A stretch of DNA of 53,897 nucleotides from an uncultured Caryophanales bacterium. Its GTDB lineage: Bacteria; Bacillota_I; Bacilli_A; RF39; UBA660. Position numbers and translations under genes: made by a program. Shown here in pieces: positions 1-9,405 of the stretch. Every line of letters starts with the position of its first letter. Position 1 is the first letter of the stretch. The stretch covers positions 1 to 53,897 of the forward strand of contig CAMKGA010000008.1 of assembly GCA_946412015.1 (NCBI GenBank). Reading direction: 5' to 3'. The notes beneath the pieces are model-generated. The model searched no databases. It was given only the letters and a program-made list of their open reading frames with translations, and was not told the origin of the DNA.

Positions 1-55
1 TGATAAATAATCGAAAAAATATCAATAAATACTTGACTTTATCTAAAGAGGTATT

Positions 56-520
56 ATGAAAAAGAAAACTATATTATTTGGTGTTATATTTTTACTTGCA
101 CTTATAACTTTAACAGGATGTGGTAATAAAAAAGCAATTACAACTGAGAAATTTAAGAATTTAGCTAAAAGCAACAATCTAGAAATATTAAATGCAACTG
201 ATGAATTTAAAAATTATAGTCAAGTAAAAGAAGCTACTGCAGCATTTAAAAATAATGAATGGCAAGTAGAATTTTATGTGTTAGATACAAAGGAAAGCGC
301 TGTTGAAATGTTTAATACAAATAAAACAATATTTGACAATTCTAAAAATGGTGTTTCTTCTAATTTTAGTGTAAGTTTAAAAAATTTTGAAAGTTATACT
401 TTAAAAACTGATGGATATTATAAATATGTAGCTAGAATAGATAACACGCTAGTTTATGCCAATGTAAAAGAAACATATGAAACAAATGCAAAAGATTTCA
501 TCAAAAAATTAGGATATTAA
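56..520 (+). CDS. small lipoprotein, function unknown
   Basis: A 154-residue exported lipoprotein. The N-terminus is Lys-rich, followed by a hydrophobic stretch and a lipobox L-T-G-C with the acceptor cysteine at residue 22, so after signal peptidase II cleavage it would be anchored to the outer face of the membrane. An AGAGG ribosome site sits just ahead of the ATG. The mature part (about 130 residues) is mixed alpha/beta and rich in Lys, Asn and aromatic residues; I recognise no named domain. It is the only complete plus-strand gene at this end and converges on the VanZ-RDD gene, sharing one terminator with it. Confidence is high for a lipoprotein; its function is unknown. Confidence 0.85.
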   Translation: MKKKTILFGVIFLLALITLTGCGNKKAITTEKFKNLAKSNNLEILNATDEFKNYSQVKEATAAFKNNEWQVEFYVLDTKESAVEMFNTNKTIFDNSKNGVSSNFSVSLKNFESYTLKTDGYYKYVARIDNTLVYANVKETYETNAKDFIKKLGY

Positions 521-549
521 AAAAGATTTCTGTTTTGAAATCTTTTTTT
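519..549. terminator. bidirectional intrinsic terminator
   Basis: A perfect hairpin, AAAAAAGATTTC / GAAATCTTTTTT with a six-base loop, lies between the convergent lipoprotein and VanZ-RDD genes. A-runs on one side and T-runs on the other let it work in both directions. It overlaps the VanZ-RDD stop codon. Confidence 0.85.
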
Positions 550-1669
550 ATTCTGGAATTTCGATTGTACTTACAACCTTAGTTTTAGAAATTCTTTCAT
601 ACAAGAATACCTTGCGTAATATAAAGTTTCTAATTAATATAAAAAGTGCAATTATAAATACTGCAAATATATAACCAATAATTACAATAGAACCGTAATT
701 ATGATTTGCAATTTTATTTATTAATTTAAAAATTAAATAAATATAATAACCAAGTGGTATATAAAATATGCTAAGAATTAAGTTTCTAATTAATATTTGA
801 TATCTTTTAGGGATGCCACCTGTATTTGTCGCAATTGTCATATTAGTAATTTTATAGCCTATTGTTGGTCCATTATTAACAAGTGGAATAAATATGAAAA
901 ATATAAATATACTAATTATAAAATAGATATCTTTAGGTAAATTAATTTTATAAAAATAGTCTATTAATAATTCAACAAATATAAATACTACTGTAAAGAA
1001 TAAATCAATTACTAATGTAACTATTCTTTTAGTAGAACTTACTTTGGAACCTTTTTTATATGATTTCATATCTAATTCTTTTGTATTTGGCAAAAGAATA
1101 GTAAAAAGCGGCGTTAATAAATATCCAAACATACCACCTAATGTATTTATAAATAAATCATCAACATCAAATAATCTATATGCATTAGGATATATAAAAT
1201 AAAGTCCTGTTAATTGTGTAATTTCAAAGAATAAACTAAGTAAAAAAGTAAATAATACTGTTTTTTTAAAATTACATTTAAAATAATACCTTAAAAACAC
1301 TCCAAATGGTAATGTTAATAAAAAATTATATATAGATTGATATACATATGCATTTTTAAAAATATTAACATACGTTGATATATCTTTATAATCAAAATGT
1401 ACAGTATGATAAATCTTACTAAACACATCAAAAGGTATTAACTGTACTTTTGTTGTCATGTTTTTAACTTCACTAAAAGAAGGAAGTGGCATTATAATTA
1501 AGAAATAGGCAGAAAGCAAGTATAATACAAATCCATATATTAGTAAAGTTCTTATAAATAATACAGAACCATACTTATTATAGTTATATATAATGTATGG
1601 TAATGTAATTAAAAAAGCTAATATAGGAAAAAATATACATGCAGTTATTATTATATTAACATAGCTCAT
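548..1669 (-). CDS. VanZ-family / RDD-domain fusion membrane protein
   Basis: A polytopic membrane protein of 373 residues in two halves. Residues ~1-200 look like the VanZ family: several hydrophobic helices, the loop F-E-I-T-Q-L, and the D-V-D-D-L-F-x-N-T-L-G-G signature before a helix. Residues ~215-360 look like an RDD domain, with long hydrophobic helices and a G-Y-K-I-T-N-M-like segment. VanZ proteins are linked to glycopeptide tolerance and envelope functions, and RDD proteins to small-molecule or ion transport; the substrate here cannot be told. The start is supported by GAGG five bases upstream. It lies 14 bp behind the deacetylase gene, so the two are probably co-transcribed as an envelope pair. 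Confidence 0.8.
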   Translation of the reverse strand: MSYVNIIITACIFFPILAFLITLPYIIYNYNKYGSVLFIRTLLIYGFVLYLLSAYFLIIMPLPSFSEVKNMTTKVQLIPFDVFSKIYHTVHFDYKDISTYVNIFKNAYVYQSIYNFLLTLPFGVFLRYYFKCNFKKTVLFTFLLSLFFEITQLTGLYFIYPNAYRLFDVDDLFINTLGGMFGYLLTPLFTILLPNTKELDMKSYKKGSKVSSTKRIVTLVIDLFFTVVFIFVELLIDYFYKINLPKDIYFIISIFIFFIFIPLVNNGPTIGYKITNMTIATNTGGIPKRYQILIRNLILSIFYIPLGYYIYLIFKLINKIANHNYGSIVIIGYIFAVFIIALFILIRNFILRKVFLYERISKTKVVSTIEIPE

Positions 1670-1683
1670 ATCAACCTCACAAT

Positions 1684-3552
1684 CTAAAATCCAAAATATT
1701 TCACACCCTTAGTTAAAGTTGCTCCTTTATAGTATGCAAGTTCACTTACTGTAACTAATTGATATCCTTGATTAATTAATTCAGGAACTAAAACTTCTAC
1801 AGCATCAGCAGTAGTTTCATAAATAGAATGCATCAAGATAATTTTACCATCAAGATTTCCAACTTTTCTTACCTCAGCTAAAATGGCATCTTTATTTCTA
1901 CTTTTCCAATCTAGTGTATCTACATTCCAATTAATAATTGGGTAAGGCAATTGACTTTTCACAAAATCATTCGCATTTCCATAAGGAGGACGTATAAGTG
2001 ATACATCATGCCCTAAAGCTTTCATAAATGCTTCCTTACTATTTGCAAGTTCGCCTTGTATAGCCTCAGCGCTTAAATTATTTAAATTAGGATGAGTATG
2101 TGTATGTGTACCAACCTCACAACCAATTGCTTCTTCCCTTTTTACTACATCAGGATAACTATTTACAAGCTTTCCTAAATCAAAGAATGTTGCAACCGCA
2201 TTATATTTTTGTAAAGTATCAAGTATTCTATTACTTGAAGATGGATTTGGACCATCATCAAAAGTTATTGCAACCATTGCTTTACCTGGATTAACATTAG
2301 CACTTATATTTCCTCTATAAAAATCGCTTGGTTCTGTTAGTGATAAAAGATTTGATTTAATAAAACCTTTATCATCATTATAAACAACCTCACTCCATCC
2401 ATCATCACTAGTACCAATTCGCTTTATTTTATCTTTTCTATTAAGTGTTCCAACAGATTCACTATTTTCATCTTTTGATTTTTTAATTTCTATTTTATCT
2501 ATTGCATAAACGTCTTCATTACAATCGGTAAATTCACTATCTGCAATTATTTCATCACTAAGTGAACTGTTTAAAATATATACTAATTTATCCTTGTATT
2601 TTACTTTAGAAAAAACTTTATTAGATTCAGTAACATTTAATTTAGTACCTTTAGAAACTGTAGATACTAGTTTGCTATTTTTACTATTTTCTTTATAAAG
2701 GTTACTGTTTATTTTAACATACATAAATTTTTCATTTTTAGTGAATTTTCCATATTCTAATTTAACAGAATCATCATACTTTTTATTAATGTTTTCTAAA
2801 TTTATATTCATAATACCATTAAACTCTTCATATGGAATACTAACTTTTATAAATTTCTTACTGTTTTTTATGACTTCATTACTGTTAAAATATACAACAA
2901 CTCCATTATTAGTAAGGATATATTTATAATTATATTTACTATTTATAACTTTTTTATAATTTTTATTTAATTTATATCCATTTTCTTCAAAGTATTTAAT
3001 TAAATAATCTGTAATTACTTCTTTATAATTTCCAACAAATATATAACTATCTTTTAATTTTTCTTTTTCTTTTAATCCTATATTTAATGTATATACATTT
3101 TCATTTATTAAAGTACCTTTACTATTTATATTAGATTCAATGTATGCAACACTTATAATATCATCAGGAGCAAGAAAACTTTCATAATTTATAATTTGAT
3201 ATTTGTAATTATTATTTATTATTGAATCAAACAATGATTTTTTAGAATAATTATTTATAATTTTATTTTTATAATCAATAAATATCTCATCAATGCTTTT
3301 ATTTTTAGTATTAGGATAAATTGCATAATAAGGACTATTTAAGCTAAAATTAATATCTTTCTTTTTTCCATCTAATTCCTGTGTTAAAGATTGCTTTTTT
3401 ATATATTTTTCTACAGTATTTTTCATTTTGTTTGACTGTATATGCTTATATACTAATAAAATTGATAAAAAGAGACCAATAAATACTACTAAACAGATTA
3501 ATAACGCTTTTACACTCTTTTTTAATTTGCTCTTTTTTTTATGTTTTGGCAT
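1684..3552 (-). CDS. membrane-anchored polysaccharide deacetylase with SH3-like repeats
   Basis: Probable peptidoglycan or polysaccharide N-deacetylase (NodB/CE4 fold) acting outside the cell. One N-terminal transmembrane helix (about residues 17-38) follows a Lys-rich tail. The middle carries a DUF3298/RsiV-like segment and two bacterial SH3-like modules (about 290-335 and 365-410). The NodB domain fills the C-terminal 200 residues and has all key motifs: T-F-D-D-G (catalytic Asp and metal Asp), H-T-H-x-H, R-P-P-Y-G, D-T-L-D-W and L-M-H-S. I place the start at the ATG ten bases after AGGAG rather than an in-frame GTG nine bases earlier, which would almost touch the ribosome site. A TATAAT box at 3594-3599 is the likely promoter. 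SH3 modules suggest cell-wall binding. Confidence 0.88.
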   Translation of the reverse strand: MPKHKKKSKLKKSVKALLICLVVFIGLFLSILLVYKHIQSNKMKNTVEKYIKKQSLTQELDGKKKDINFSLNSPYYAIYPNTKNKSIDEIFIDYKNKIINNYSKKSLFDSIINNNYKYQIINYESFLAPDDIISVAYIESNINSKGTLINENVYTLNIGLKEKEKLKDSYIFVGNYKEVITDYLIKYFEENGYKLNKNYKKVINSKYNYKYILTNNGVVVYFNSNEVIKNSKKFIKVSIPYEEFNGIMNINLENINKKYDDSVKLEYGKFTKNEKFMYVKINSNLYKENSKNSKLVSTVSKGTKLNVTESNKVFSKVKYKDKLVYILNSSLSDEIIADSEFTDCNEDVYAIDKIEIKKSKDENSESVGTLNRKDKIKRIGTSDDGWSEVVYNDDKGFIKSNLLSLTEPSDFYRGNISANVNPGKAMVAITFDDGPNPSSSNRILDTLQKYNAVATFFDLGKLVNSYPDVVKREEAIGCEVGTHTHTHPNLNNLSAEAIQGELANSKEAFMKALGHDVSLIRPPYGNANDFVKSQLPYPIINWNVDTLDWKSRNKDAILAEVRKVGNLDGKIILMHSIYETTADAVEVLVPELINQGYQLVTVSELAYYKGATLTKGVKYFGF

Positions 3553-3614
3553 AAAAATCACACTCCTACTTCAATTTAAACTTTTACAATATAATTATAC
3601 AATATTTTTTTATA

Positions 3615-3642
3615 AAAATCTATCAAACAAAAAAGAGATTTT
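3615..3642 (-). terminator. probable terminator after the sigma-factor gene
   Basis: A seven-base stem AAAATCT/AGATTTT with a 14-base U-rich loop, followed on the minus strand by TTTATAAAAAAA. It overlaps the sigma-factor stop codon. The stem is AU-rich and weak, so this is only moderately supported. Confidence 0.4.
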
Positions 3643-4993
3643 AAATATATCCATTAAATCTCCTTCTCCCCTTAATTTTCACTCTTTTTTTAGCTTTATT
3701 TTCTATTTGCCTTACTCTTTCTCTTGTAATACCTAAATAGTCTCCTATCTCTTCTAAAGTATAATATTCATTCATATTCATATTATGATATATTTTATTT
3801 AATGTATTCATATCTAAATTAGGAAAAATACTTTTTATATCATCAAATGATAAATAATCTTTTATACTTAAACCATTTCTCATTAATAAAATACATACCA
3901 TTTTTTTATCCATACCACTAAATGTCTCTTTAAATAAATCTATAATTTCATAAGATAAAGCTTCAGCTTCAACATTAACTGTATCTGGAATAATAGTTTG
4001 CAATGTTTCATCCTCATCATCTTTCCTTATAAATTTATCAATAAATTCCATATTATTATTTACGTGATACTGTAGTAAACACTTATATTCTTCTTTTGCT
4101 TTTAGATAAATATCTTCATCACTATTTCCGGTTTTTTTATATCTGTTATATATCTTTTTATATATAAAATCTATAATATCCTCGTCAGTTACTTTTCCAT
4201 CCATATTTGAAATATATTTTCTAACTGAAGAATAAAGGCTAGCTTTAGAATGAGAAATTGTTATTTGACCCATATTCATATGTAAATATCTAATTATTTT
4301 TTGAAATATCCAATAATATGCATAAGTTATAAATTTTGTACCTTTATCTTTTTTATATGAATCTATTGCTTGAATAAGCCCACTATTTCCAACTTGAATT
4401 AAATCAGAAAGATTATGGAGCATAGAATATTTATATGCAATATAAACTACAAACCTTAAATTAGAATTAATTAATACTTCTCTTATCTCAAGATAATTTA
4501 CATAATCATTAAACAAGCTTTTCTCTTTAAAATTAACATCTATATCATTAATAAATTTAAGTTGTTTTTTTCTAGAAATAATATCTCTTTTTATTTCTTT
4601 ATTATAATTATATTTATTCAAAATTTTTTCTATTGATTCTTCATCAAAATTATTTTCTTTAATTTTTTCTCTTAAGTAAACTATCTTATTAGTCAATACT
4701 TTTTCTTCATATGAGTTTAAAATAGGATATTTTTTTATATCGCGAAAATAAATATCTAAATTAGGATCTTTACTCTTAAAATTCGTAGCTTCAAATTTCT
4801 CCATCTTTCTATTTTTTAAATAATATTCAATTTTATCTATCATATTAAATTTCTTTTTTTCAATCATATCCGTAACATATTTATCTAAAAATTCATCTGA
4901 TTTATTACTACCATATACTTTTACTAAATAATTGTAATTTTCTTCAGTAAATTCACTAATACTATCCATATATTCTAAAAATTTTTGATACAT
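3641..4993 (-). CDS. divergent sigma-70 family RNA polymerase sigma factor
   Basis: Directs RNA polymerase to promoters. Visible parts: region 1.2 (about residues 76-105, with D-P-N-L-D-I-Y-F-R-D-I and S-Y-E-E-K-V-L), region 2 (about 170-240, with N-L-R-F-V-V, L-I-Q-V-G-N-S-G-L-I-Q-A and T-Y-A-Y-Y-W-I), and a region 4 helix-turn-helix (about 405-440, T-L-E-E-I-G-D-Y-L-G-I-T-R-E-R-V-R-Q-I). At 450 residues it has an RpoD-like layout, but the N-terminal 75 residues and the region between 250 and 400 are divergent, so I read it as an alternative or secondary group sigma. It has its own promoter, a TTAGGAGGG ribosome site, and lies immediately beyond the terminator of the WG/MoxR locus. A dedicated role in transcribing that locus is possible but unproven. 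Confidence 0.85.
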   Translation of the reverse strand: MYQKFLEYMDSISEFTEENYNYLVKVYGSNKSDEFLDKYVTDMIEKKKFNMIDKIEYYLKNRKMEKFEATNFKSKDPNLDIYFRDIKKYPILNSYEEKVLTNKIVYLREKIKENNFDEESIEKILNKYNYNKEIKRDIISRKKQLKFINDIDVNFKEKSLFNDYVNYLEIREVLINSNLRFVVYIAYKYSMLHNLSDLIQVGNSGLIQAIDSYKKDKGTKFITYAYYWIFQKIIRYLHMNMGQITISHSKASLYSSVRKYISNMDGKVTDEDIIDFIYKKIYNRYKKTGNSDEDIYLKAKEEYKCLLQYHVNNNMEFIDKFIRKDDEDETLQTIIPDTVNVEAEALSYEIIDLFKETFSGMDKKMVCILLMRNGLSIKDYLSFDDIKSIFPNLDMNTLNKIYHNMNMNEYYTLEEIGDYLGITRERVRQIENKAKKRVKIKGRRRFNGYI

Positions 4994-5015
4994 AGTTCCC
5001 TCCTAAACGTTCAAT

Positions 5016-5043
5016 ATTATATCACTTTTTTATTTTATTTCAA
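5016..5043 (-). promoter_or_regulatory. promoter of the sigma-factor gene
   Basis: Minus strand: TTGAAA (5043-5038), a 16-bp spacer, then TATAAT (5021-5016), about 22 bases ahead of the ATG and its AGGAGGG ribosome site. It is a vegetative-type promoter, so this sigma factor is probably made by the housekeeping polymerase. Confidence 0.7.
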
Positions 5044-5046
5044 ATT

Positions 5047-5068
5047 AAAAGAATACTAGATAGTATCC
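5047..5068 (-). terminator. terminator closing the WG/MoxR locus
   Basis: Minus strand GGATACT-ATCT-AGTATTC followed by TTTTAATTT, directly after the DnaJ-domain gene stop codon. This hairpin separates the long locus from the sigma-factor promoter. Confidence 0.7.
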
Positions 5069-7012
5069 TTAGATAACATGCTGATTATTTTGACCATTTG
5101 AATTATATGTGTTTTTAAGTTGCATAACATTATATAATTCAATATTTAAACTATCTAAATATTCTTTTGTCTTGTTACTTACACCATAAAGTGTAAAAGC
5201 AAGCCCACCAAATAAACAAGCAAGTGCTAATGAAATTGGTAAATTTACTAACCCTTGATTAGATACCATATTAGTTATTATATTAGTAAATCCAAAAAGA
5301 GATGTAACTGTACTTGTTGCAATTATTGCAATCTCAGCAGCTAGCTTCTTTTTTGTCTTAGCTATTTCATTATAAATTGCACGCATAATTTTCCCTTTAG
5401 AATACTTTCCTTTAGTAGCTTTATAAGTTTTGCTATTGGTTGTTGTATAATTATCATATACTTCAACTACATATTGATACTTTTCTATAAACTCTTCCTT
5501 TTTATCTTTTAATAATTTAATATTATATAAAAGATTATTATATAACTCATTTTTACTATTATTATTTAATTCTTCAATTTTTTCATATATACTCATTATT
5601 TCTTTAGCATCTATAAATGATTCCAAAGCTTTAATTTTATCAATTAAAGAAAAAGTATTTTTTGTAAGTGTTGGAATTATATGTTTTTTTTCATTTATTA
5701 CAACATTATTTAATTCCATATTTGCATAAATCTCATCAACATTTTTATGAATTTCATTTGATGATTTATATAACTCAATTGCTTCATTTATATAATTTAT
5801 AAAATCCATTTTCTCTTTTTCAATATTTGAATTAGCTTTAAACTCTTCTTTTACACTTTCAAGCATTTCTATTGCTTTTTGATATAAAGACTCCTGGTAT
5901 TCATATAATTGTTTATATCTTCTTGAACTATTATGCTTAGCAAGTATTTTTTCTATCCTGCTTATTTTTTTATAAATCTCATCTTTTTTATTTAGTGCAT
6001 CTTCAATATTACTATTTACTTTATATAATTTACTAACTTTTAATGCTTTATCATAATCTGATGGTAATAAATCCATTTTTAAATTTATATTTGAAGATAA
6101 TTCAGTAACACTTTTAAGCTCTTCTTGTAAATCTAATATGCCACATATGTTCATTATTTGCTTTGCTTCTGATTTAACATATCTTGCTTCATTAATACAG
6201 TTTATATATATATCATAATACTCTTTTTTATTAATCATACCTTTAGATACATATAATAGTATACTATTTATTTTATCAATTACACTTTCAATATTATTTT
6301 TTATATCTTCAATTTTATGTACTATATTTTCTTTATACATTTCTTTTTTTACACAGAATTCAGCTTCGATAATATTATCTGGCATATCATTTAATAATTC
6401 TTGTATAAAAGTAATAGTATCTTCTATCGCACTTACATCACCATATAACCCATATTCTTTTGCTTCCGCTATCAATGTATATAATGAGTCAATAAATTCT
6501 ATAGATACATTTAATAACTCTTTTGTAGATTCATAGTATTCTTGATTATCTATAATTTTATAATATGCACTACTAACTAATCTATTTTTTTCATCAATAA
6601 TTATATTTACTTTTTCTAATTCTTCTTCAATTATCTGTTTTAGTGCCTGTGCTTTAGCATAATACTCTTCTTCTTTAGTATATGTTTCTTTTACATCATC
6701 ATAAGTAAAATCTTCATTAGTATTTACATCATTTACATTATTACTATCCTTATCATAATTTCCATTTTTATAATTATCATATACTTGATCATATTCTTCT
6801 TTTCTTTTTTCATCTGTTAATATACTTTGAGCAAGATTTATTAATTTCATTTTTTCTTCTAACAACTGTTTTTGCTCTACTGTTGCATCTGGATTAGCAT
6901 CTGGATGATATTCCATAGCTAATTTTCTATATTTCTTTTTTATAGTTTTAATATCATCAGATCTAGAAGCACCTAGTATTTCATAATAATCTATAAAATT
7001 ACTATCATCCAT
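5069..7012 (-). CDS. J-domain (DnaJ-like) membrane-anchored protein
   Basis: Likely Hsp70 co-chaperone tied to this locus. The N-terminal J domain (about residues 6-75) has the H-P-D tripeptide needed to stimulate DnaK ATPase. A ~440-residue, strongly charged alpha-helical/coiled-coil middle follows, then two hydrophobic segments near the C-terminus (about 575-625) that would anchor it in the membrane with the J domain in the cytoplasm. It lacks the Gly/Phe and zinc-finger regions of true DnaJ. I choose the ATG at 7012, with GGTGG seven bases upstream, over an in-frame GTG at 7024 that overlaps the VWA gene. The one-base gap from the VWA stop codon implies translational coupling. It is the last gene of the locus. 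Confidence 0.85.
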   Translation of the reverse strand: MDDSNFIDYYEILGASRSDDIKTIKKKYRKLAMEYHPDANPDATVEQKQLLEEKMKLINLAQSILTDEKRKEEYDQVYDNYKNGNYDKDSNNVNDVNTNEDFTYDDVKETYTKEEEYYAKAQALKQIIEEELEKVNIIIDEKNRLVSSAYYKIIDNQEYYESTKELLNVSIEFIDSLYTLIAEAKEYGLYGDVSAIEDTITFIQELLNDMPDNIIEAEFCVKKEMYKENIVHKIEDIKNNIESVIDKINSILLYVSKGMINKKEYYDIYINCINEARYVKSEAKQIMNICGILDLQEELKSVTELSSNINLKMDLLPSDYDKALKVSKLYKVNSNIEDALNKKDEIYKKISRIEKILAKHNSSRRYKQLYEYQESLYQKAIEMLESVKEEFKANSNIEKEKMDFINYINEAIELYKSSNEIHKNVDEIYANMELNNVVINEKKHIIPTLTKNTFSLIDKIKALESFIDAKEIMSIYEKIEELNNNSKNELYNNLLYNIKLLKDKKEEFIEKYQYVVEVYDNYTTTNSKTYKATKGKYSKGKIMRAIYNEIAKTKKKLAAEIAIIATSTVTSLFGFTNIITNMVSNQGLVNLPISLALACLFGGLAFTLYGVSNKTKEYLDSLNIELYNVMQLKNTYNSNGQNNQHVI

Positions 7013-7013
7013 A

Positions 7014-7856
7014 TTACTTACCACCTAATCTTAGTATCTTTTGATGCCCTGATTCTAATTTATTTTTATTAATACTTTCTAAATTATTATTCTTTATCTT
7101 ATCAGACCAATTTTTGCTAACATGACCTGTTGATCTAACATCAAACAAAGCTCTATTAATACTTTCAAAATTTGCAAGTATTCCATTATTATTATTCTGA
7201 TAAACCTCTGCCATATCACTATCAATTCCAAGTTCTCTAGCAATATCCTTAGCGTTCTTTAAAGCACCTAAGAATATAAATTTCCAACCTATATTTTTAC
7301 AATCTAAAATGCATTTTCTAGCATCACTAAGTGAATACTTACTTTCATTATCTTCACCATCAGTCATGATTGCAACAATTGTTTTATTTGGATCTACATC
7401 ACTATTTGATAATTGCTTATTTTTTATATTATAAAGATTTTTACATATTGCATCATATAACGCAGTTCCTCCACCTGCGTTATAACTAAACTCATATATA
7501 GTTTTTATATCTTGTCTATCATATATAACACTATCCTCCTCATCAAATAGAATAAGAGTCATTTTTGTTGGATAACAATTTCTTCTTTCTTTTTTTACTA
7601 TATCATTAATTCCTGTAATAGTTGAATGTTCTAATCCTCTACAAGAACCACTTTTATCTATTATAAAAATAACCTCAGCTGCATTCTTTTTTATTTCTAT
7701 TGCAGCAGACTTAATATTCTTTTTTGCTAGTGTATTAATTCTAGATTCTAATTGCATATTATTTTTCTTAGTTAAACTTGCAAGCCCACTTTTATTACTA
7801 CTTTCTATTATACCTTTACTATTTCTCTTTTTTAAATCATCAAGACTAAAACTCAT
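7014..7856 (-). CDS. von Willebrand factor A (VWA) domain protein
   Basis: Cytoplasmic VWA protein, the usual partner of MoxR-type AAA+ ATPases, which load or remodel targets held at the metal site. The MIDAS is intact: D-K-S-G-S (about residues 67-71), the Thr in G-G-G-T-A (about 131), and the Asp of M-T-D-G-E-D-N (about 166). The N-terminal ~60 residues are Lys/Asn-rich and have no signal peptide. It has its own promoter and an AGGAGG site, and runs directly into the J-domain gene. Its ATPase partner is probably the MoxR protein at 30555-32402, which is separated from it by fifteen repeat-protein genes. Confidence 0.9.
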   Translation of the reverse strand: MSFSLDDLKKRNSKGIIESSNKSGLASLTKKNNMQLESRINTLAKKNIKSAAIEIKKNAAEVIFIIDKSGSCRGLEHSTITGINDIVKKERRNCYPTKMTLILFDEEDSVIYDRQDIKTIYEFSYNAGGGTALYDAICKNLYNIKNKQLSNSDVDPNKTIVAIMTDGEDNESKYSLSDARKCILDCKNIGWKFIFLGALKNAKDIARELGIDSDMAEVYQNNNNGILANFESINRALFDVRSTGHVSKNWSDKIKNNNLESINKNKLESGHQKILRLGGK

Positions 7857-7879
7857 ATAAAAAACCTCCTGTATGAGGT

Positions 7880-7907
7880 ATTATATCAAAAAAAAAATAC
7901 AAGTCAA
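7880..7907 (-). promoter_or_regulatory. internal promoter of the VWA-DnaJ pair
   Basis: Minus strand TTGACT (7907-7902), a 16-bp T-rich spacer, and TATAAT (7885-7880), just ahead of AGGAGG and the VWA start. The -35 box lies inside the inverted repeat that ends the upstream gene. Confidence 0.7.
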
Positions 7908-7944
7908 TACTAATTTACTTCATACTAATTTACTTCTTGTATTT
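7886..7944 (-). terminator. possible terminator containing a 15-bp tandem duplication
   Basis: Inverted repeat AAATACAAG/CTTGTATTT (7936-7944 with 7895-7903), followed on the minus strand by a long T-run. The loop is long (about 32 bases) and contains a tandem copy of ATACTAATTTACTT (7907-7920 and 7922-7935, plus-strand reading) that includes the stop codon of the last WG gene. The long loop lowers confidence. Confidence 0.4.
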
Positions 7945-9405
7945 AATTAATTTATTTTTAGCACTTATTACATATTGATTATACTCTTTTTCTACATCAC
8001 TTGCATAATTTATAAATTCTTTAGCTTCACTTTCTGTTTCAAAAAATTTTTCTACAGTATTATCAAAAAGTGATACTTTAACATTATTAGAATATTTTAA
8101 ATTTGTATATTCATAATCTAAATTAATTAGATGATTATCTATTAAAATATTGTTATTATCAAGTACTACTATATTAGAGTCTGTAAATGGTACTATATTA
8201 TATCCATCAAGAGTATATAATGCTTGTTCTTTACTTTTTCTTATTAAATAAAAATTATTTATCTTCTCTATTCCTTTAAAATCATCTACTTTAAATTCCA
8301 TGATTAAATCTAAATTTTCATTAAATATATCAATTGTATTTCCTTTTTGTAATCCTATTAATGAAGGTAGTTCTATATACGTATCATATATATAATCGAT
8401 TAATAACAGATTATCTTTTATAACACCATATTTATTATTTTTCTCAACATAAAATATATTAGCAAAATCAGTAAGTTGTGCAACAGAATATATATCTTTT
8501 GTAATATTAGTAGCTGTATTATCATATACAGTTGTATTACTACTATTTTTGTCTCTTACAATAAAATAATATTTATCATTAATTTTTTTACTTTGCAAAA
8601 TACTAAAAATATCTACTTTATCATTACATACTATATATTTTTCTACTATAGCATTATCAGCCCATAGTACTAATTTTTTATTACTATAAAAACCTGTATA
8701 AATACTAAAACCAATATTTCTTATTTTTATTTTTTTCAAATCAGTTTTAAATAATACATTTTTATTATTATCAATAATTCTTATCTTATCATAATTGGAA
8801 TAGTGTTCTAAAAACAAATTTTCTCCAATTATTGTTAAATTTTTACTTTTAATATCAAATAACTCTTTACCTGTAGTATCAAAGAATATATGATGTCCTT
8901 TTTTATATCCCACTATATAATTATTTTTATATTCCATGTTACTATATAAAAATGGAATAATTATATTACCAGCAAGATCTAAAACTCCATATTTTTGACT
9001 TTTAGCTATAAATTTTTTATTATTATCAATCGTTTCTAGATAGTTATATCTATTACACAATATGCATCCTTTAAAATCCATTAGATAACTATTATTATTA
9101 GTATCTATTATTTCAATTAGATTATCATCTAATATTATTGCACACTGAGCTGTAAAACTGGCAACTTTATTAAAGTTATCATCAAGAAGAATATAGTGAT
9201 AATCATCAACTTTAATCAATGTTTTTTTAAATTCGTATTGATAATTTAAAAAAGTATATTCATACCTCTTGCCATCAAGAGATATAATACTATATTTATC
9301 ACCAAGTGATACAATATATCCATTATTAATTTTCTCTTTAATTTTTAAATCAGTAATTTTCTTATAACCTTCTAGGTTAATCTTTTTATTTATTTCTACT
9401 TTCAT
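7930..9405 (-). CDS. WG-repeat-family paralogue 11 (last of array)
   Basis: A 491-residue protein with no signal peptide or membrane helix, made of repeated short beta-strand units. The clearest WG-type unit is Y-G-V-L-D-L-A-G-N-I-I-I-P (about residues 139-151). The opening I-N-K-K-I-N-L-x-x-Y-K-K-I-T-D and the closing N-I-L-I-D-N-H-L-I-N-L-D-Y-E-Y (about 415-435), followed by a Glu/Lys-rich helix, are shared with the other array members. WG repeats usually build propeller-like binding scaffolds. It overlaps its upstream neighbour by 20 bp. Its role is unknown; I infer a cytosolic binding or recognition scaffold. Confidence 0.75.
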   Translation of the reverse strand: MKVEINKKINLEGYKKITDLKIKEKINNGYIVSLGDKYSIISLDGKRYEYTFLNYQYEFKKTLIKVDDYHYILLDDNFNKVASFTAQCAIILDDNLIEIIDTNNNSYLMDFKGCILCNRYNYLETIDNNKKFIAKSQKYGVLDLAGNIIIPFLYSNMEYKNNYIVGYKKGHHIFFDTTGKELFDIKSKNLTIIGENLFLEHYSNYDKIRIIDNNKNVLFKTDLKKIKIRNIGFSIYTGFYSNKKLVLWADNAIVEKYIVCNDKVDIFSILQSKKINDKYYFIVRDKNSSNTTVYDNTATNITKDIYSVAQLTDFANIFYVEKNNKYGVIKDNLLLIDYIYDTYIELPSLIGLQKGNTIDIFNENLDLIMEFKVDDFKGIEKINNFYLIRKSKEQALYTLDGYNIVPFTDSNIVVLDNNNILIDNHLINLDYEYTNLKYSNNVKVSLFDNTVEKFFETESEAKEFINYASDVEKEYNQYVISAKNKLIKYKK

